The notes: generated by a model from the sequence alone, not told the origin. 64,000 nucleotides of DNA from Nocardiopsis flavescens (GCF_900141985.1 NZ_FQZK01000010.1:186001-250000), one strand, 5' to 3'. Positions 45,723 through 55,927 are shown, counted from the stretch's first letter. Numbers and translations are program-made.

Positions 45723-46901
45723 TCAGAGGACGACGAGGTCGTCGCGGTGGACCAGCTCGCGCTCGTAGGAGGGGCCCATCTCCCGGGCCAGCCACCGGGT
45801 GGAGCGGCCCATGAGGTCGGGCACCTCGGCGGAGTCGTAGTTGACCAGGCCCCGGGCCACCACGGCGCCCTGCTCGTCGCGCAGGTCCACCGGGTCGCCG
45901 GCGCTGAACTCGCCGATCACGTCCACCACGCCGGCGGGCAGCAGCGACGCCTTGTCCCCGACCACGGCGGCCACCGCCCCCGGGTCCAGGACCAGGCTGC
46001 CGCGCCCCGCGGTGGCGTGCGCCAGCCACAGCTGGCGGGCGGAGGGGCGCCGCCCCGAGGCCGCGGCGAAGAGCGTGCCGACCGCCTCCCCGGCCAGCGC
46101 GCCGCGGGCGTTCGCGGCGGAGGTGAGCAGGGTGTCGACCCCCGCCTCGGTGGCGATGCGCGCGGAGGCCACCTTGGTGACCATGCCCCCGGTGCCCACA
46201 CCGCGCCGGCCCGCGGAGCCGATGTCGATGCCCTCCAGGTCGTCCGGGTCCGCGACCAGGCCCACCACCCGGGAGTCCGGGTGGGACGGGTTGCCGTCGT
46301 AGAGGGCGTCCACGTCCGACAGCAGGACCAGGGCGTCGGCCTTCATCAGGTGCGCGACCAGGGCCGCCAGCCGGTCGTTGTCGCCGAACCGCAGCTCGTG
46401 GGTGGCCACGGTGTCGTTCTCGTTGACGATCGGCAGTGCGCCGATGTCCAGCAGGCGGTGGAGGGTGCGCTGGGCGTTGCGGTGCTGCACCCGGCGCATC
46501 AGGTCCTCGACGGTGAGCAGGACCTGGGCGGCGTTGATGCCGTACCCGGCCAGCTCCGCCGTGTAGGCGGCCAGCAGCAGCCCCTGGCCGACGCTGGCGG
46601 CGGCCTGCTGCGACGCCAGGTCGCGGGGGCGGGCGCGCATCCCCAGCGGGGTCATCCCGGCGGCCACCGCGCCCGAGGAGACCAGGATGACCTCCTGGCC
46701 CAGGGTGCGGCGGGACGCCAGCACCTCGACCAGGTCCCGGATACGGCCGGAGTCGATCCGGCCGTCGGGGGTCGTCAGCGACGACGACCCCACCTTGACG
46801 ACGATCCGGCGGGCGGCGGCGACGGCCGCGCGCCCCCGGGCCTCACGCGAGGCGGGCTGTTCGAGTCGTTCTGTGCTGTGCACCGTGTGGGGGCTTTCCA
46901 T
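45723..46901 (-). CDS. proB: Glutamate 5-kinase
   Basis: The 392-residue enzyme starts at the ATG at 46901. The amino-acid kinase domain has IVVKVGSSSLTTPDGRID, VSSGAVAAGM, VNENDTVATHELRFGDNDRLAALVA and GVGTGGMVTKVASARIA; the C-terminal 75 residues form a PUA domain (GSLVLDPGAVAAVVGDKASLLPAGV). It phosphorylates glutamate with ATP, the first and feedback-inhibited step of proline synthesis. It follows obgE by 71 bases. Its partner proA is displaced 5 kb downstream. Confidence 0.96.
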   Translation of the reverse strand: MESPHTVHSTERLEQPASREARGRAAVAAARRIVVKVGSSSLTTPDGRIDSGRIRDLVEVLASRRTLGQEVILVSSGAVAAGMTPLGMRARPRDLASQQAAASVGQGLLLAAYTAELAGYGINAAQVLLTVEDLMRRVQHRNAQRTLHRLLDIGALPIVNENDTVATHELRFGDNDRLAALVAHLMKADALVLLSDVDALYDGNPSHPDSRVVGLVADPDDLEGIDIGSAGRRGVGTGGMVTKVASARIATEAGVDTLLTSAANARGALAGEAVGTLFAAASGRRPSARQLWLAHATAGRGSLVLDPGAVAAVVGDKASLLPAGVVDVIGEFSAGDPVDLRDEQGAVVARGLVNYDSAEVPDLMGRSTRWLAREMGPSYERELVHRDDLVVL

Positions 46902-46972
46902 CCGAGGGCGCGGTCCGGGCGGAGCCGCGCCCTGCTTCCGTGTTCGGCCGGGCCGGTACGTCCCCGCGCGGT

Positions 46973-48337
46973 TCAGCCCAGCCGGGCGTCGGTTCCGCGC
47001 GGGCCGGACGGGACGGCCTCCGCGTCCATGGACGGGTCCCAGTCGAACACCACGGAGTCCTCGTCGGTGCCGATGTGGACCTCGGCGCCCTCGGTGGCCC
47101 CGGCCCGGGCCAGCTGCTCCTCGATGCCCAGGCGGTTGAGGCGCTCGGCGAGGTAGCCGACGGCCTCGTCGTTGGTGAAGTCGGTCTGGCGCACCCAGCG
47201 GGCGGGCTTCTCGCCGCGCACCTGGAAGGCGTTGTTCCCCAGCGGGACCACCTCGAAGGGCACGTCGCCGATCATCTTGGGCCGCAGGACGATGCGGGTG
47301 GGCTCGGCGGCCGGGGCCGCGTCGCGGGCCGCGGAGATCTGCTCGGCCAGGGCGAAGGACAGCTCGCGCAGCCCCTCGCGGGAGGCCGCGGAGACCTCCA
47401 GCACGCGGTACCCGCGCTCGGTGAGCATGGGGGTGACGAGTTCGGCGAGCTCGCGGGCCTCGGGCACGTCGACCTTGTTCAGGACGACGATGCGCGGGCG
47501 GTCGGACAGGTCGACGCCGGTGGCGCTGCCGTAGGCGGTCAGCTCCGCCTCCAGCGCCTCCAGGTCGCTGACCGGGTCGCGCCCCGGCTCGTAGGTGGCG
47601 CAGTCCAGGACGTGCAGCAGGGTGGAGCAGCGCTCGATGTGGCGCAGGAACTCCAGGCCCAGGCCCTTGCCGTCGCTGGCGCCGGGGATGAGGCCGGGCA
47701 CGTCGGCGATCACGTACTGGGTGGCGCCCGCCTCGACCACGCCGAGGTTGGGGACCAGGGTGGTGAACGGGTAGTCGGCGATCTTGGGCCGGGCGGCCGA
47801 CATCGCGGCGATGAGCGAGGACTTCCCGGCGCTGGGGAAGCCCACCAGGCCGACGTCGGCGATGGTCTTCATCTCCAGGCGGACGTCGAACGCCTCGCCC
47901 TCCTCGCCCTTGAGGGCGAAGCCGGGCGCCTTGCGCTTCTTGGAGGCCAGGGCCGCGTTGCCCAGGCCGCCGCCGCCGCCCTGGGCCAGCACCAGGCGGG
48001 TGCCGTGGCCGACCAGGTCGGCGACGGTCTCGCCGTTCGCGCGGGTGACCACGGTGCCGTCGGGCACGTACAGGACCAGGTCGTCGCCGTTGGCGCCGTT
48101 GCGGTGGCCGCCCATGCCCGGGGTGCCGTTGCCGGCGCTGCGGTGCGGGCGGCGCTGGAAGTCCAGCAGGGTGGCGGTCTGGGAGTCGACCTCCAGGACG
48201 ACGTCCCCGCCGCGCCCGCCGTTGCCGCCGTCGGGCCCGCCCAGCGGCTTGAACTTCTCGCGGTGGACGGAGGCGCAACCGTGCCCGCCGTTCCCGGCCT
48301 TGACGTGCAAGACCGCCTCGTCGACGAAGTCGGGCAT
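46973..48337 (-). CDS. obgE: Obg-family GTPase
   Basis: The 454-residue protein has the Gly-rich Obg fold ([35 protein letters not shown]), then a GTPase domain with G1 [10 protein letters not shown]3 DVPG and G4 NKVD, and a C-terminal OCT domain ([21 protein letters not shown] region) with an acidic tail. It binds the 50S subunit and links ribosome assembly to growth state. It lies between rpmA and proB, the conserved actinobacterial order. Confidence 0.97.
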   Translation of the reverse strand: MPDFVDEAVLHVKAGNGGHGCASVHREKFKPLGGPDGGNGGRGGDVVLEVDSQTATLLDFQRRPHRSAGNGTPGMGGHRNGANGDDLVLYVPDGTVVTRANGETVADLVGHGTRLVLAQGGGGGLGNAALASKKRKAPGFALKGEEGEAFDVRLEMKTIADVGLVGFPSAGKSSLIAAMSAARPKIADYPFTTLVPNLGVVEAGATQYVIADVPGLIPGASDGKGLGLEFLRHIERCSTLLHVLDCATYEPGRDPVSDLEALEAELTAYGSATGVDLSDRPRIVVLNKVDVPEARELAELVTPMLTERGYRVLEVSAASREGLRELSFALAEQISAARDAAPAAEPTRIVLRPKMIGDVPFEVVPLGNNAFQVRGEKPARWVRQTDFTNDEAVGYLAERLNRLGIEEQLARAGATEGAEVHIGTDEDSVVFDWDPSMDAEAVPSGPRGTDARLG

Positions 48338-48411
48338 GGTTCTCCTCTGTTCACTGCTCCGGCCGCGGGGCGGCCCGGTGGGAAAGTGCGTGCGTCACCT
48401 GGTGACAACAC

Positions 48412-48445
48412 CAGAGGCGGGCCAGTGTTCCCTGGCCCGCCTCTG
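48412..48445 (-). terminator. Terminator of rplU-rpmA
   Basis: Perfect 14-bp arms (CAGAGGCGGGCCAG and its complement) with a 6-base loop, 25 bases after the rpmA stop codon. It separates the ribosomal genes from obgE. Confidence 0.8.
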
Positions 48446-48469
48446 TGGACACGAACGTTCGCGCGCGAC

Positions 48470-48730
48470 CTACTCGGCGGCGGCGGGAACGATGTTCACG
48501 GCCTTGCGGCCGCGGAAGTTGGCGAACTTCACCTCGCCGGCGACCAGGGCGAACAGCGTGTCGTCGCCGCCGCGGCCCACGTTGGCGCCGGGGTGGAACT
48601 TGGTGCCGCGCTGGCGGATGAGGATCTCACCGGCCTGGACGGCCTGGCCGCCGAAGCGCTTGACACCCAGGCGCTTGGCGTTGGAGTCGCGGCCGTTGCG
48701 GCTGGACGATGCGCCCTTCTTGTGTGCCAT
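48470..48730 (-). CDS. rpmA: Ribosomal protein L27
   Basis: The 86-residue protein has the L27 signature [28 protein letters not shown] in its first 30 residues and [24 protein letters not shown]. The N-terminal tail reaches the peptidyl-transferase centre. No N-terminal prepeptide of the Firmicutes type is present. It lies 13 bases after rplU. Confidence 0.98.
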   Translation of the reverse strand: MAHKKGASSSRNGRDSNAKRLGVKRFGGQAVQAGEILIRQRGTKFHPGANVGRGGDDTLFALVAGEVKFANFRGRKAVNIVPAAAE

Positions 48731-48743
48731 CTCTCAGATCCTC

Positions 48744-49055
48744 CTACTTCGCCGAGATGCCGGTGACGCGGACCTGGGTGTGCTTCTGGCGGTGACCCTG
48801 GCGCTTCTTGTAACCGGTCTTGTTCTTGTACTTCAGGATGTTGATCTTGGGGCCCTTGGTCTCGCCGAGAACCTCGGCGGTGACCGTGTAGCCGTCCAGC
48901 TTGGCCGCGTCGCTGACGACGTTGCCGTCGTCCACGACGAGGATGGGCTGCCACGTGATGGTGGCGCCGGTCTCGGCAGAGACCTTGTCGATGTTCAGGA
49001 CGTCATCGACGGACACCTTCTCCTGACGGCCGCCCGCTCGCACGATCGCGTACAC
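48744..49055 (-). CDS. rplU: Ribosomal protein L21
   Basis: The 103-residue protein starts at the GTG at 49055 (VYAIVRAGGRQEKV), giving the usual family length; the longer upstream reading is leader. It has the conserved C-terminal KYKNKTGYKKRQGHRQKHTQVR region in pieces. It binds 23S rRNA in the 50S subunit. It is the first gene of rplU-rpmA. Confidence 0.97.
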   Translation of the reverse strand: MYAIVRAGGRQEKVSVDDVLNIDKVSAETGATITWQPILVVDDGNVVSDAAKLDGYTVTAEVLGETKGPKINILKYKNKTGYKKRQGHRQKHTQVRVTGISAK

Positions 49056-49353
49056 CGCGTAACTCTCTTCCTGCTCGCTCAACGAATAATGCTCGGGACC
49101 ATCCCCGAGACATGTGTTCGGGGTCCGGGTCCGGCCGGGTGCCCTCGCGGGCGGGCCGGGAGGACCGCCCCGCGTGGGGACGGGGAGTCCTCGTTCCACG
49201 ATCCACTGTTGCCTGTAGCGGGGCGCGGGGATCCGAGGGAAACAAACCCTGCGTGGAGAGCACTTGGTGTCGGGGCGCGCGATCACAGGGAGCGCGCCGA
49301 CGCACCGTCCATCAGATTACCACCGACCCGCCACGGGCCTGCACACGCGCGGT
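49056..49353. other. Promoter and leader region of rplU-rpmA
   Basis: No gene is apparent. The stretch nearest rplU is AT-rich (AACGAATAATGCTCG). A hairpin formed by CCCCGA(G) and (T)TCGGGG arms around ACATG lies near 49105-49125 and could be a leader structure. I cannot identify a known ribosomal leader. Confidence 0.45.
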
Positions 49354-49387
49354 GGTCCGGGCCGGGGGCGAACCCCCGGCCCGGACC
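49354..49387 (-). terminator. Terminator of the RNase E/G gene
   Basis: Perfect 15-bp arms (GGTCCGGGCCGGGGG and its complement) closed by a CGAA tetraloop, 22 bases after the stop codon. Confidence 0.85.
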
Positions 49388-49408
49388 GGGCCCGCGTCCC
49401 GCTCCGGC

Positions 49409-52400
49409 TCAGCCGGCGTCCACGGCGGTGGTCGAGGCCGCCGCCTTGGTACGCCGGGTGCGGCGACGCTTGGGCCGCTCCGCGGCCTCCTCGTCGCCCT
49501 CCGCCGGTGCGGTGGTCTCGGTCGCGGCCTCCGGCTCCCCCGCGGCCTCGGCGGCCGCACGGGCGGTCCGGCGGGTCGCGGTGCGCCGGGTGCGGCGCGG
49601 GGCGGGGGCCTCCTCGGCCTGCTCCCCGTCCTCGGCCGCCGGGGCGGCCGCGGGCTCCTCGGGCGCCGGGTCGGCGTCCTTCGGCTCCCGGACGGGCTCC
49701 TCGGCCACGGGCTCGGCCGACTCCTCGACGGCCTCCGCGGCCTTGCGCGAGCGCGAGGCGCGCTTGCGGGTCCGCTTGGGCTCGGCCTTGTCCGCCGCGT
49801 CGGCGTCGTCGGCCTTCTTGCCCCTGACGGGCTTCTTCTCGGACTTCTCGGACTTCTTGTCGGCCTTGGCCGCGGGCTCGGCGGGCTCCTCGGCGGCCGG
49901 GGCCTGCGGCTCGGCGGGCTCGGGCTCCTCGGCCGCGGTGTCCTGCACCTCGGCCTGCTCGGACTCGCCCTTGCCCTTGTCGCCCTTCTTCTTCTTGCGT
50001 CCGCCGCCGTTGCCGCCGGCGGAGCCGCCCTTGCCCTCCACCGGCTCGGTGGCCAGGATCAGGCCGCGCCCGCTGCAGTGCTCGCAGGTGTGGGAGAAGG
50101 CCTCCAGCAGGCCCTGGCCGACCCGCTTGCGGGTCATCTGCACCAGGCCCAGCGAGGTGACCTCGGCCACCTGGTGCTTGGTGCGGTCCCGGGACAGGCA
50201 CTCCAGCATCCGCCGCAGCACCAGGTCGCGGTTGGACTCCAGGACCATGTCGATGAAGTCGATGACGATGATGCCGCCGATGTCGCGCAGCCGGAGCTGG
50301 CGGACGATCTCCTCGGCCGCCTCCAGGTTGTTCTTGGTGACGGTCTCCTCGAGGTTCCCGCCCTGGCCGGTGAACTTGCCGGTGTTGACGTCGACGACCG
50401 TCATGGCCTCGGTGCGGTCGATGATGAGCGAGCCGCCGCTGGGCAGCCAGACCTTGCGCTCCAGTGCCTTGTTGATCTGCTCGTCGATCCGGTAGGCGGC
50501 GAAGACGTCGCGGTCCTCGCCCCAGTGGGAGGAGCGCTCGGAGAGGTTGGGCGCCACGTGCTCGACGTAGTCGTGCACCGTGTCCCACGCCTCGTCGCCG
50601 GAGACCACCAGGCTGGAGAAGTCCTCGTTGAAGACGTCCCGCACGACCCGGATGGTCAGGTCGGGCTCGCTGTTGAGCAGGGCCGGGGCGTTGGCGGACC
50701 TGGACTTGCGCCTGATGGACTCCCACTGGTTGGCCAGGCGGGAGATGTCGCGCTCCAGCTCCTCCTCGCTGGCCCCCTCGGCGGCGGTGCGGACGATGAC
50801 GCCCGCGCCGGAGGGCATGACCTTCTTGAGGATCTGCTTGAGGCGCGCGCGCTCCTTGTCGGGGAGCTTGCGGCTGATGCCCGTCATGGAGCCGTGCGGC
50901 ACGTACACCAGGTAGCGGCCGGGCAGGCTGATCTGGCTGGTCAGGCGGGCGCCCTTGTGGCCGACCGGGTCCTTGGTGACCTGCACCAGGACCGACTGGC
51001 CGGACTTGAGCACCGACTCGATGCGCTTGGGCTGGCCGTCCAGGCCGAAGGAGTCCCAGTTGACCTCGCCGGCGTACAGCACGGCGTTGCGGCCCTTGCC
51101 GATGTCGACGAACGCGGCCTCCATCGACGGCAGCACGTTCTGGACCCGGCCCAGGTACACGTTGCCCACGTAGGAGCGGTGGGTGGCGCGGTCGACGTAG
51201 TGCTCGACGAGGATGTCGTCCTCGAGGACGGCGATCTGGGTGCGGTCCCCGGTGCGGCGGATGACCAGGTCGCGCTTGACCGCCTCGCGGCGGGCCAGGA
51301 ACTCCGACTCGGTCACGATCGGCGCGCGGCGGCGGCCCTGCTCGCGGCCCTCGCGGCGGCGCTGCTTCTTGGCCTCCAGGCGGGTGGACCCGCGCACGGC
51401 CGTGACCTCGTCCGAGATGGGCCGGTCGGGCCGCGGCTCGCGGACCCGGACCACGGTGTTGGGCGGGTCGTCGGGGGTGCCCTCGCCGCCCCCGCCGCCG
51501 GAGCGGCGGCGCCGGCGGCGACGGCGCCGGCTGCCGGCGCGGTCGTCGTCCTCGGCGGAGTCGGACGCGTCCTCGGCGTCGGCCTTGTCCGCGGCCTCCT
51601 CGGGCTCGTCGGCGGCCTCCGCGTCGTCGGCCTCGTCACCGGAGCGCGAGCGGCCGCGGCCGCGGCCGCCCCGGCGGCGGCGCCGGCGGCTGGGCCTGTC
51701 GTCGGAGGAGTCCTCCGCGCCGGTCTCCTCCGCGTCCGCGGACTCGTCCCCGGCCGCCTCGTCGTCCTCGTCCTCGTCCGCTTCGTCCTCGGCCTCCGCG
51801 GGGGCGGGGGCGGGCGGCGCCACGGCCGCCACGGGGGGCTGGAAGAGCATCGAGGGGGCCTGGAAGACGCCGCCGGACGGCGCGTCCTCCTCCGGCTCCT
51901 CCCCGGTCCCGGAGACGGCGGCGGTCTCGGGCGCGGTCTCGACCGCGGCGGCCCGCGTGCGCGAGCGGCGCGCGCGGGTGCGCGGCTCCGGCTCGGCCTC
52001 GGCGGGCACGGCGGCGGGCTCGGGGGCCGGGGCGGCCTCCGCGGCGGCCGCGCGGGTGCGGCGCGTGCGGGTCTTCTTCTCGGGCGCGGCCTTCTCAGGG
52101 GCGCTCCCGGCCGTCTCGGCCCCGGGTCCGGGGTCGGCGGCGGCCGGCGGGGACGCCGGAGCCGCCACCGGCCGGTCCTCGACCCGCACCGTGCGTCGCC
52201 GCACGGTGGTGGCGGAGCTGACCTTGACCGTGCCGCCCTCGCCGGAGCCCGCGCGCGTGGTCACGGGCCTGGCCGGAGGGGAGAAGACGTCGTCGGGCTC
52301 GGGGGGCGGTCCGGCGGCGCGGCGCACGCCCTTGGCGCGCGCGGGTGTGGTGACCCGTACCTCGCCACCCCCCACGGGGGGCATCGCCGCCCTCGTTTCG

Positions 52401-52459
52401 GTTGTTTCAGTTGTACCCACGGTGTCGTCTGCACCGTTGCTGGGCTCGTTGTCGAGCAT
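49409..52459 (-). CDS. rne: Ribonuclease E/G
   Basis: The 1016-residue endoribonuclease has a catalytic core at about residues 390-820: an S1 domain (ILVEHYVDRATHRSYVGNVYLGRVQNVL), RNase H-like and 5'-sensor parts, DNase I-like region with the Mg-binding VDVNTGKFTG and DFIDM, and the zinc-link CEHCSG. The first 390 and last 190 residues are low-complexity, alternating acidic (EDEADEDEDDEAAGDE) and basic Arg-rich (RRRRRRRRSG) tracts. Such extensions on both sides are typical of actinobacterial RNase E/G and may scaffold RNA-decay partners. It processes rRNA and degrades mRNA. Confidence 0.96.
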   Translation of the reverse strand: MLDNEPSNGADDTVGTTETTETRAAMPPVGGGEVRVTTPARAKGVRRAAGPPPEPDDVFSPPARPVTTRAGSGEGGTVKVSSATTVRRRTVRVEDRPVAAPASPPAAADPGPGAETAGSAPEKAAPEKKTRTRRTRAAAAEAAPAPEPAAVPAEAEPEPRTRARRSRTRAAAVETAPETAAVSGTGEEPEEDAPSGGVFQAPSMLFQPPVAAVAPPAPAPAEAEDEADEDEDDEAAGDESADAEETGAEDSSDDRPSRRRRRRGGRGRGRSRSGDEADDAEAADEPEEAADKADAEDASDSAEDDDRAGSRRRRRRRRRSGGGGGEGTPDDPPNTVVRVREPRPDRPISDEVTAVRGSTRLEAKKQRRREGREQGRRRAPIVTESEFLARREAVKRDLVIRRTGDRTQIAVLEDDILVEHYVDRATHRSYVGNVYLGRVQNVLPSMEAAFVDIGKGRNAVLYAGEVNWDSFGLDGQPKRIESVLKSGQSVLVQVTKDPVGHKGARLTSQISLPGRYLVYVPHGSMTGISRKLPDKERARLKQILKKVMPSGAGVIVRTAAEGASEEELERDISRLANQWESIRRKSRSANAPALLNSEPDLTIRVVRDVFNEDFSSLVVSGDEAWDTVHDYVEHVAPNLSERSSHWGEDRDVFAAYRIDEQINKALERKVWLPSGGSLIIDRTEAMTVVDVNTGKFTGQGGNLEETVTKNNLEAAEEIVRQLRLRDIGGIIVIDFIDMVLESNRDLVLRRMLECLSRDRTKHQVAEVTSLGLVQMTRKRVGQGLLEAFSHTCEHCSGRGLILATEPVEGKGGSAGGNGGGRKKKKGDKGKGESEQAEVQDTAAEEPEPAEPQAPAAEEPAEPAAKADKKSEKSEKKPVRGKKADDADAADKAEPKRTRKRASRSRKAAEAVEESAEPVAEEPVREPKDADPAPEEPAAAPAAEDGEQAEEAPAPRRTRRTATRRTARAAAEAAGEPEAATETTAPAEGDEEAAERPKRRRTRRTKAAASTTAVDAG

Positions 52460-52621
52460 CCGGGCGGTCTCCCGTCAAAGTCCCCGGGCGCGCCGCGACC
52501 TCTCGGTCGGCGGCGCGGCTCACGAGAACTGTCGTCGCAGTGTCAGCGCCGACGGCACGTGCCGTGCCGTCGGGGCAAAGTCCTGTGGTGGCGCCCATGT
52601 TCCCCGCTTCGGGACCGCGCA

Positions 52622-53482
52622 TCAGCGCGGACCCGTCATGGGCGCCGACGGCTGTGGTGCGCTGTCGCCCCGCTCCTCGGCAGCGTCCGCCGTTCCGGAG
52701 TCGTTCCGGTCCACGGCGAGCGGGTCAGCGATCGCACCTGTCGTCTCGTCCAGCGGCCCCTGCGCCAGCCGGGTCATCATCACCGATGACGGCGGCGCGA
52801 GGTCGGCCGCATGGCGGAGGCCGGTCAGCACGTCGTCCGGTCGTACAGCAGGTGTCGTGTGCCGTACGACCATCCGAAGTATGGCATATGTGGTGTCCTG
52901 CTCACCCGGGGCGCGCCCGGGTCCACGACACACGTCGATGCCGACCACCGCCGGCCGGGTGTCGAAGCGGCGGCGGCCCTTCTTGGTCATCCGCTCCACC
53001 TCGACGGTCTCGGCCGCCAGGTAGGCCCGCACGGCGCTCTCCGCCTCACCGGGGCCGAACCCGCCCAGTTCCACCCGCCACGCGGAGGCCTGGAGCCGTT
53101 CGGCCAGGCCCGGAGCACGGGCCTCGACCACCTCGACCACGTCGATGCCGTCCGGCATGGCCGCGTCGATGTCGGCCCCCACCCGGGCGGGTTCCCGCCT
53201 CTGGGCGAGGGTGAGTTCGAGGTACTCCGCCTCGCTGGCGACCCCTGTGGGGGCCGCACCGGTGTAGGAGACCTTCGGGTGGGGCGAGAAACCGGCGGAG
53301 AAGGCGACCGGCACGTCCGCCCTGCGCAGGGCGCGTTCCAGTGCCCGGGCGATGTCCCGGTGACTGGCGAACCTCATGCGCCCGCGTTTGGCGTAGCGGA
53401 CGCGGAGGCGTTGGCCGGGCACGGCGGTGGAGGGTGAAGTGGTGCCCTCGGGTGCGGGGGGCAGCTCAACTCCTTTCCTCAT
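52622..53482 (-). CDS. TIGR03936-family (DUF2344) protein
   Basis: The 286-residue protein starts at the ATG at 53482, with GAGGGG close upstream. It has the family opening RLRVRYAKRGRMRFASHRDIARALERALRRADVPVAFSAGFSPHPKVSY, read in parts, and GVASEAEYLELTL. In many bacteria this domain is fused to or encoded beside a radical SAM protein, as here with the TIGR03960 gene upstream. The pair is conserved next to RNase G and rplU, and a role in RNA modification has been suspected but is unproven. The last 50 residues are disordered. Confidence 0.88.
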   Translation of the reverse strand: MRKGVELPPAPEGTTSPSTAVPGQRLRVRYAKRGRMRFASHRDIARALERALRRADVPVAFSAGFSPHPKVSYTGAAPTGVASEAEYLELTLAQRREPARVGADIDAAMPDGIDVVEVVEARAPGLAERLQASAWRVELGGFGPGEAESAVRAYLAAETVEVERMTKKGRRRFDTRPAVVGIDVCRGPGRAPGEQDTTYAILRMVVRHTTPAVRPDDVLTGLRHAADLAPPSSVMMTRLAQGPLDETTGAIADPLAVDRNDSGTADAAEERGDSAPQPSAPMTGPR

Positions 53483-53989
53483 GGCCCCTCGTGCGGCCGC
53501 GGGGCGACCGGCGAGGGGCTGTTCCTCGTCCTGTTCAGCGTACGGTGCGCGGCGGTGCACCTGGACCGGCGAACCGGGGGGTGCTCCGTCGCACGCGCGT
53601 CCGAGCAGGACCACGCACCCGGTATCTGCCCCACTGACCTGCGCTCGAAAAGTCCCGAGGGAACTCGGCGCCGGAAGAGGCGGGGCCGGGCGCGCGCCGA
53701 ACGGTCGTTCACCACCGGAACGCGGGGGCCCGGAAAAAAAATCCAAAGAAAATTCCGCGGCCTTGGCAACCCCCCGCCGGGGCCGCGAGTCCTATTACAC
53801 GTACGGCCCGGCGCGAGCGGGGCGCCGGGCCGTACACCTTCTCCCCCGGGCGCTCCCCTTCACAGGGTCGAGGACCGCCGCACAGGCGGCGCCCGGAGCG
53901 GGCATCCTACTCCATCCACTCCGGAGACACCCCTGTCCGGCCGCCGGCACGGCCCCGCCCGCCCCCGCGGGCGGCGGAGGGGGCCGGCG
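53483..53989. other. Intergenic region with an A-rich patch
   Basis: No gene is seen. It includes the terminator of the radical SAM gene (53801-53835) and, at 53734-53752, an eight-A run followed by AAA and AAAA tracts, very unusual for this genome. It may bend DNA or form a promoter for the DUF2344 gene, which starts 250 bases away. Confidence 0.45.
53801..53835 (-). terminator. Terminator of the TIGR03960 radical SAM gene
   Basis: Perfect 14-bp arms (GTACGGCCCGGCGC and its complement) around a 7-base loop, about 155 bases after the stop codon. Confidence 0.7.
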
Positions 53990-55927
53990 TCAGACGATGG
54001 TCAGCGGGAGCATGGGGCGTCCCTCCGCCGGGGCGTTGATCTGGATCTCGGTGCCCATGCTGGGGCACACCCCGCAGTCGTAGCAGGGGTTCCAGCGGCA
54101 GTCGTCCACCTCCAGCGACTCCTCCCCGTACTGGGCGTCCTGCCAGTCCTGCCACAGCCAGGAGCGGTCCAGCCCGGCGTCCAGGTGGTCCCAGGGCAGC
54201 ACCTCGTCCTCGTCCCGGTCGCGGGTGGTGTACCAGTCCACGTCCACCGGGAGATCCGCCAAGGCGGTCTCGGCGGCCTTCGTCCACCGGTCGTAGGAGA
54301 AGTGCTCGCTCCAGCCGTCGAACCGCCCGCCCGCGCGCCAGGCCTCCTCGATGACCCGGCCCACCCGGCGGTCGCCCCGGGACAGCAGGCCCTCCACGAT
54401 GGACGGCCGCCCCTCGTGGTAGCGCAGCCCGATGGACTTGCCGTAGGCGCGGTCCGCGCGCAGCCGGTCCCGGAGCTTGCGCAGCCGGGCGTCCACCACC
54501 TCGTGCGAGGTCTGGCCCGCCCACTGGAACGGCGTCTGGGGCTTGGGCACGAACCCGCCGATGGACACCGTGCAGCGGATGTCCCGGCGCCCGGTGACCT
54601 CCCGGCCGGTGCGGATGACCTCGGTGGCCAGGTCCGCGATGGCCAGCACGTCCTCGTCCTCCTCGGTGGGCAGCCCGCACATGAAGTACAGCTTGACCTG
54701 CCGCCAGCCGGCCGCGTACGCGGCGGTGACGGTGCGGATGAGGTCCTCCTCGGTGACCATCTTGTTGATGACCCGGCGCATCCGCTCGCTGCCGCCCTCC
54801 GGCGCGAAGGTCAGCCCGGAGCGGCGGCCGTTGCGGGTGAGCTCCTCCGCCAGGTCGATGTTGAACGCGTCGACCCGGGTGGAGGGCAGGGACAGGCCGG
54901 TGTTGGTGCCCTCGTAGCCGTCGGCCAGCTCCTTGGCGATGTCCTTGATCTGGCTGTGGTCGGCGCTGGACAGCGACAGCAGGCCGACCTCCTGGAAGCC
55001 GGAGTTCTTCACCCCCTCGCGGACCATGGAGGTGACGGTCTCCTTGTTGCGCTCGCGCACCGGCCGGGTGATCATCCCGGCCTGGCAGAACCGGCAGCCG
55101 CGGGTGCAGCCGCGGAAGATCTCCACGCTGTAGCGCTCGTGCACCGTCTCCGCGGTGGGCACGATCGGCTTCTTGGGGTAGGGCCACCGGTCCAGGTCCA
55201 TGACCGTGTGCTTGTGGACCGTCTCGGGCACCCCGGGCCGGTCCGGCGTGTACCCGGCGATGCGGCCGTCCGCGTGGTAGGCCACCTCGTAGAACCGGGG
55301 CACGTACACCCCGCCGGTGGCGGCCAGCCGCAGCAGCAGCCCGTCGCGGCCGCCCGGCTCCCCCTCGTCCTTGAACTCGCGGACGATCTCGGTGACGCCC
55401 AGGGTGATCTCCTCGCCGTCACCCAGCACCACCGCGTCCAGGAAGTCGGCGACCGGCTCGGGGTTGAACGCCGAGTGCCCGCCGGCCAGCACGATCGGGT
55501 GCCCCTCCCGGCGGTCCCGGGAGTGCAGCGGGACCCCGGCCAGGTCGAGCGCGGTGAGCAGGTTGGTGTAGCCCATCTCGCTGGCGAAGCTGACGCCGAC
55601 CAGGTCGAAGGCGCCCAGCGGCCGGTGCCCGTCCACGGTGAAGTGCGGCACCCCGTGCTCGCGCAGCAGGGCCTCCATGTCGGGCCACACCGCGTACGCG
55701 CGCTCGGCCAGCACGCCCTCGCGCTCGTTGAGGATCTCGTACAGGATCTGGACGCCCTGGTTGGGCGCCCCCACCTCGTAGGCGTCGGGGTACATCAGCG
55801 CCCAGCGCACCCGGGTGTCGTCCCAGTCCTTGACGACGGAGTTGAGCTCACCGCCCACGTACTGGATGGGCTTTGCCACCCGGGCGAGCAGGGGCTCCAG
55901 TCGCGGGAACAGGCTGTCGACGGTCAT
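53990..55927 (-). CDS. TIGR03960-family radical SAM protein (B12-binding-like N-terminus)
   Basis: The 645-residue protein has the radical SAM cluster motif CTRGCRFCQAG near residue 278 in FRGCTRGCRFCQAGMI, which binds the 4Fe-4S cluster and S-adenosylmethionine. The first 200 residues have a Rossmann-like, B12-domain-like layout (YPDAYEVGAPNQGVQILY, LAGGHSAFNPEPVADFLD). The C-terminus carries CRWNPCYDCGVCP, a possible second metal site. It is partner of the DUF2344 gene. Substrate is unknown. Confidence 0.92.
   Translation of the reverse strand: MTVDSLFPRLEPLLARVAKPIQYVGGELNSVVKDWDDTRVRWALMYPDAYEVGAPNQGVQILYEILNEREGVLAERAYAVWPDMEALLREHGVPHFTVDGHRPLGAFDLVGVSFASEMGYTNLLTALDLAGVPLHSRDRREGHPIVLAGGHSAFNPEPVADFLDAVVLGDGEEITLGVTEIVREFKDEGEPGGRDGLLLRLAATGGVYVPRFYEVAYHADGRIAGYTPDRPGVPETVHKHTVMDLDRWPYPKKPIVPTAETVHERYSVEIFRGCTRGCRFCQAGMITRPVRERNKETVTSMVREGVKNSGFQEVGLLSLSSADHSQIKDIAKELADGYEGTNTGLSLPSTRVDAFNIDLAEELTRNGRRSGLTFAPEGGSERMRRVINKMVTEEDLIRTVTAAYAAGWRQVKLYFMCGLPTEEDEDVLAIADLATEVIRTGREVTGRRDIRCTVSIGGFVPKPQTPFQWAGQTSHEVVDARLRKLRDRLRADRAYGKSIGLRYHEGRPSIVEGLLSRGDRRVGRVIEEAWRAGGRFDGWSEHFSYDRWTKAAETALADLPVDVDWYTTRDRDEDEVLPWDHLDAGLDRSWLWQDWQDAQYGEESLEVDDCRWNPCYDCGVCPSMGTEIQINAPAEGRPMLPLTIV

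Noticed and set aside
49056..49353. A known L21-type ribosomal leader RNA
   Set aside because: A hairpin is present but I cannot match it to a described leader structure; kept only as a possible leader.
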